From Bacteroidia bacterium (lineage in GTDB: Bacteria; Bacteroidota; Bacteroidia; JANWJV01), in contig JANWJV010000002.1 in the NCBI GenBank assembly GCA_025451785.1, positions 1 to 45,336 on the forward strand: DNA of 45,336 nucleotides. Direction: 5' to 3'. Below the pieces are notes generated by a model. That model did not search any database and was not told the DNA's origin. It saw only the letters and a program-made list of their open reading frames with translations. This document shows positions 42,846 through 45,336 of this stretch, piece by piece. A program made the translations under genes and the position numbers. Each line of letters opens with the position of its first letter. Position 1 is the stretch's first letter.

Positions 42846-44323
42846 CAGAATTTGGTTTCGCAAACAAAGCGAATGCTCTTTTCAATTTCAGGATGAAGAA
42901 CCTTGTCTTCTTTGATAAAGCTCACTTTTTTCCGGAAGGAAGCCACCAGTTTTTCGATGGCCGGCGATGACTTAAGGGGCCTTCTGAACTCCAGTGCCTG
43001 TGCCGAGGTAAACAATTCAATGCCAAGGATACGCTGCAGGTTATTTACTACCGAAGCACATTTGGTAGCGGCATTGGCGCCCATGCTTACATGGTCTTCT
43101 TGTCCGTTGGAGGAAACAATGGAGTCGACCGAAGCGGGGCTGCAAAGCTGTTTGTTCTGGCTTACGATGCTTGCCGCGGTATACTGAGGGATCATGAAAC
43201 CGGAATGAAGACCGGGTTTTGTAGCCAGGAAAGGAGGAAGCCCGCGTTGGCCTGAAATAAGAAGATAAGTGCGGCGCTCGGAAATGCTTCCCAGCTCAGC
43301 CAAAGCGATCGCAAGCAGGTCGAGGGCAATGGCCAGAGGCTGTCCGTGGAAATTGCCGCCGGAGAGGATCTCGTTCTCTTCAGGAAAAATGGTGGGATTA
43401 TCGGTAACGGAATTGATCTCGGTAAGGAATACGCTGTTCACGTAATTGATCGCGTCACGGCTGGCTCCATGCACCTGTGGGATGCAGCGAAAGGAGTAGG
43501 GGTCCTGTACATGCTCTTTCTTGCGCTTGATAAGGGCGCTTCCTTTCAAAAGCTCGCGCACCCTCAACGCTGTTTGCTGTTGTCCTTCATGCGGACGTAC
43601 CATATGGATGAGCCCATTGAAAGGTTCAAGTCTTCCGTCATAAGCTTCGAGTGAAAGTGTGCCGATGGTATCGGCCGCATCCAACAAGTGTTTTGCTTTC
43701 AGCAGGCACCAAATGCCATAAGCACTCATGAACTGCGTGCCGTTCAATAATGCAAGGGCTTCCTTGCTTTTGAACTTAACGGGGCTCAGCTTCAGCTTTT
43801 TCAGAACAGCATCCGCCGGTTGGCGCTTGCCTTCAAAGTTCAGTTCGCCTTTGCCGATCAGGGGCAGACTAAGGTGGGCGAGGGGAGCCAGGTCGCCGGA
43901 GGCGCCGAGAGAGCCTTGCTGGTAAACAACAGGCAACGCGTTGTTGTTGTAAAGATCGATAAGACGTTCAACAGTTTGAAGCTGAACTCCTGAATGGCCG
44001 TAGCTTAATCCCTGCACCTTCAGCAGCATCATCAGCTTCACGATCTCCTGCGGCACTTCATCTCCCGTTCCGCAGGCATGCGACATTACCAGGTTTTCCT
44101 GTAATTGCTCCAGGTCCTTGTCGGCAATGGACTTGTTATACAAAGCGCCAAAGCCGGTGTTGATCCCGTAAATAGTTTCTTTTCCTCCCTTCAGTCGTTT
44201 ATCGAGGTATTCGCGGCAGGCCACGATCTTGTTCTTCGCTTCTTCGGAAAGAGCTATCTTTTCGCCGCTTGCGAGCAGTTTGGCGATGGTGGAGGGGGAT
44301 ATTTGAGAGGAGATCTTGTGCAT
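42845..44323 (-). CDS. hutH: Histidine ammonia-lyase
   Basis: A 492-residue enzyme that converts L-histidine to trans-urocanate and ammonia, the first step of histidine breakdown. The MIO cofactor forms from Ala141-Ser142-Gly143 in QGSLGASGDLAPLAHLSLPLIG. Other family landmarks are IYGINTGFGALYNKSI, NGTQFMSAYG, QDPYSFRCIPQVHGASRD, NSVTDNPTIFPEENEILSGGNFHGQP and SSNGQEDHVSMG. Length is normal. The ATG overlaps the stop of hisS as TAATG, and the stop overlaps the NTR-like start as TGATG, so translation of the three is coupled. No hutU or hutI follows; the arginase-fold protein at 4933-6111 is the only possible hutG-like gene here. Confidence 0.95.
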   Translation of the reverse strand: MHKISSQISPSTIAKLLASGEKIALSEEAKNKIVACREYLDKRLKGGKETIYGINTGFGALYNKSIADKDLEQLQENLVMSHACGTGDEVPQEIVKLMMLLKVQGLSYGHSGVQLQTVERLIDLYNNNALPVVYQQGSLGASGDLAPLAHLSLPLIGKGELNFEGKRQPADAVLKKLKLSPVKFKSKEALALLNGTQFMSAYGIWCLLKAKHLLDAADTIGTLSLEAYDGRLEPFNGLIHMVRPHEGQQQTALRVRELLKGSALIKRKKEHVQDPYSFRCIPQVHGASRDAINYVNSVFLTEINSVTDNPTIFPEENEILSGGNFHGQPLAIALDLLAIALAELGSISERRTYLLISGQRGLPPFLATKPGLHSGFMIPQYTAASIVSQNKQLCSPASVDSIVSSNGQEDHVSMGANAATKCASVVNNLQRILGIELFTSAQALEFRRPLKSSPAIEKLVASFRKKVSFIKEDKVLHPEIEKSIRFVCETKF

Positions 44324-45336
44324 TATTTTTTAACCTTCTCGATGATGCCTTCGATCTTCATTTTTACTTGCTCACCTGAAATCATGTTTTTCAGACTTAG
44401 TTCTCCACTCTTCATTTCATCGGCGCCTACAATGATAACAAAAGGTATTTGCTTTTTATCGGCGTATTCAAATTGCTTGCTGATCTTCTTGGTAAGGTCA
44501 GGATACACTTCGGTATTGATGCCTGCATTGCGAAGCTGCGATGCAAGGCCCAAACAAAACTCCCTTTCAGCCTCGCCCATGTTTGCAAGCAGTATCTGCG
44601 TTGTGCAAGCCTTCAGCCCCAGTTTTTCAAAAAGGTTCAGCTCGTTCATCACGTCAAATATCCTGTCAATGCCAAAGGAAACACCCACGCCCGAAACGTT
44701 TGGTAGCCCGAAAATTCCCGTAAGGTCATCGTAACGTCCGCCGCCGCAAATGCTGCCCATGTGAACATCGTTGGATTTAACTTCTATGATTGCACCTGTG
44801 TAATAATTGAGGCCGCGGGCCAATGTAATATCCAACTCGATGGTTGATGTAAGGTGTTTGATGGGTGATGTAAATAAGTAGTTGACCTCTTCAATGCCTT
44901 TCTTGCCAACCTCTGATGCTGCAAGCATTTTGTTAAGTAATGCGATCTTCTCAGTATGGGTTCCTTTAAAACTGATGATCGGCTGCAATGCGGAAATTGC
45001 CTTGTCAGAAACACCTTTATCTTTCAGCTCTTTGTTCACTCCATCCACTCCGATCTTATCCAGCTTGTCAATGGCTACGGTAATATCAACGATCTTTTCC
45101 TTTTCGCCTATCACTTCAGCAAAGCCGGAAAGGATCTTGCGGTTGTTTACTTTGATCGTAATGTTGATGCCAAGTTTTGAATAAACCTCATCGATCATCT
45201 GTATAAGCTCCACTTCATTGAGCAGGGAAGTACTTCCGATCACATCGGCATCACATTGAAAGAACTCGCGATAGCGGCCTTTCTGCGGACGGTCGGCACG
45301 CCATACGGGTTGTATCTGGTAACGTTTGAAAGGGAA
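44323..45336 (-). CDS. hisS: Histidyl-tRNA synthetase (partial, 5' end beyond window)
   Basis: The C-terminal 337 residues of a class II histidyl-tRNA synthetase. The reading frame stays open to the right edge, where it shows [34 protein letters not shown], i.e. motif 2. [17 protein letters not shown] (histidine-binding HisA region), [32 protein letters not shown] (motif 3) and the anticodon-binding domain follow ([73 protein letters not shown]). A catalytic synthetase is the best reading, because motif 3 is intact. The stop codon TAA shares its last A with the ATG of hutH. Confidence 0.96.
   Translation of the reverse strand, partial: FPFKRYQIQPVWRADRPQKGRYREFFQCDADVIGSTSLLNEVELIQMIDEVYSKLGINITIKVNNRKILSGFAEVIGEKEKIVDITVAIDKLDKIGVDGVNKELKDKGVSDKAISALQPIISFKGTHTEKIALLNKMLAASEVGKKGIEEVNYLFTSPIKHLTSTIELDITLARGLNYYTGAIIEVKSNDVHMGSICGGGRYDDLTGIFGLPNVSGVGVSFGIDRIFDVMNELNLFEKLGLKACTTQILLANMGEAEREFCLGLASQLRNAGINTEVYPDLTKKISKQFEYADKKQIPFVIIVGADEMKSGELSLKNMISGEQVKMKIEGIIEKVKK

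Overview
The window comes from a member of the phylum Bacteroidota. Three lines of evidence agree. It holds the core type IX secretion (T9SS)/gliding operon porP-gldK-gldL-gldM-gldN plus a gldN paralogue. It carries several families typical of that phylum (DUF3078, DUF4159, the DUF5103 T9SS plug family, C-terminal T9SS sorting domains). Its promoters match the Bacteroidota pattern TTTG-N19..21-TAnnTTTG, and most genes lack a Shine-Dalgarno site. Base composition is close to balanced. I cannot place it below phylum. I saw no rRNA, tRNA, CRISPR array or insertion sequence, and no gene-free stretch exceeds 300 bases.

Layout. 1-4.8 kb: miaB (cut by the left edge), a DUF3078 outer-membrane-type protein and topA. 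4.9-13.3 kb: an arginase-fold protein with a degraded metal site, then porP, gldK, gldL, gldM, gldN, a strong terminator and a second gldN-like gene. 13.4-20.0 kb: a large BNR-repeat T9SS cargo, mazG, two tandem PagL-like acyloxyacyl hydrolases and a YCF48/BNR-like lipoprotein. 20.0-30.0 kb: an LTA-synthase-like membrane sulfatase-fold enzyme, a helical-repeat protein, a propeller-type T9SS cargo, the T9SS plug protein, apaG, pruA, a GxxExxY/PD-(D/E)XK mini-cassette bounded by inverted repeats, and a third T9SS cargo. 30.0-39.9 kb: a TauE-like permease, an LpxD-like acyltransferase, a SpoIIE-type phosphatase, then polysaccharide export genes (O-antigen ligase/polymerase, two tandem Wzz proteins, a Wzx-like flippase, a GT4 glycosyltransferase) and rnhB. 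39.9-45.3 kb: a solitary M16 family protein without the zinc motif, a DUF4159 protein, a small membrane protein, and a tightly coupled operon hisS-hutH-(NTR/TIMP-like anchored protein) running off the right edge.

How the genes fit together. PorP/GldK/L/M/N form the T9SS motor and periplasmic ring, and the plug protein at 25 kb would close the translocon. Three proteins here carry T9SS sorting domains and are likely cargo. The lipid A hydrolases, the LpxD homologue, the Wzx/Wzy/Wzz set, the GT4 enzyme and the LTA-synthase-like enzyme all act on the cell envelope.

Most unusual items: (i) the 488-bp cassette at 28568-29055, whose PD-(D/E)XK gene is flanked by CGCAGA/TCTGCG units repeated once per DNA turn in inverted orientation; (ii) overlapping stop/start codons linking histidyl-tRNA synthetase, histidine ammonia-lyase and an NTR-like protein; (iii) near-perfect Shine-Dalgarno sites confined, as far as I checked, to the T9SS operon; (iv) an arginase-fold protein that has lost half of its metal ligands; (v) several genes whose start codon lies only 4-7 bases after the -7 box, implying leaderless mRNAs.
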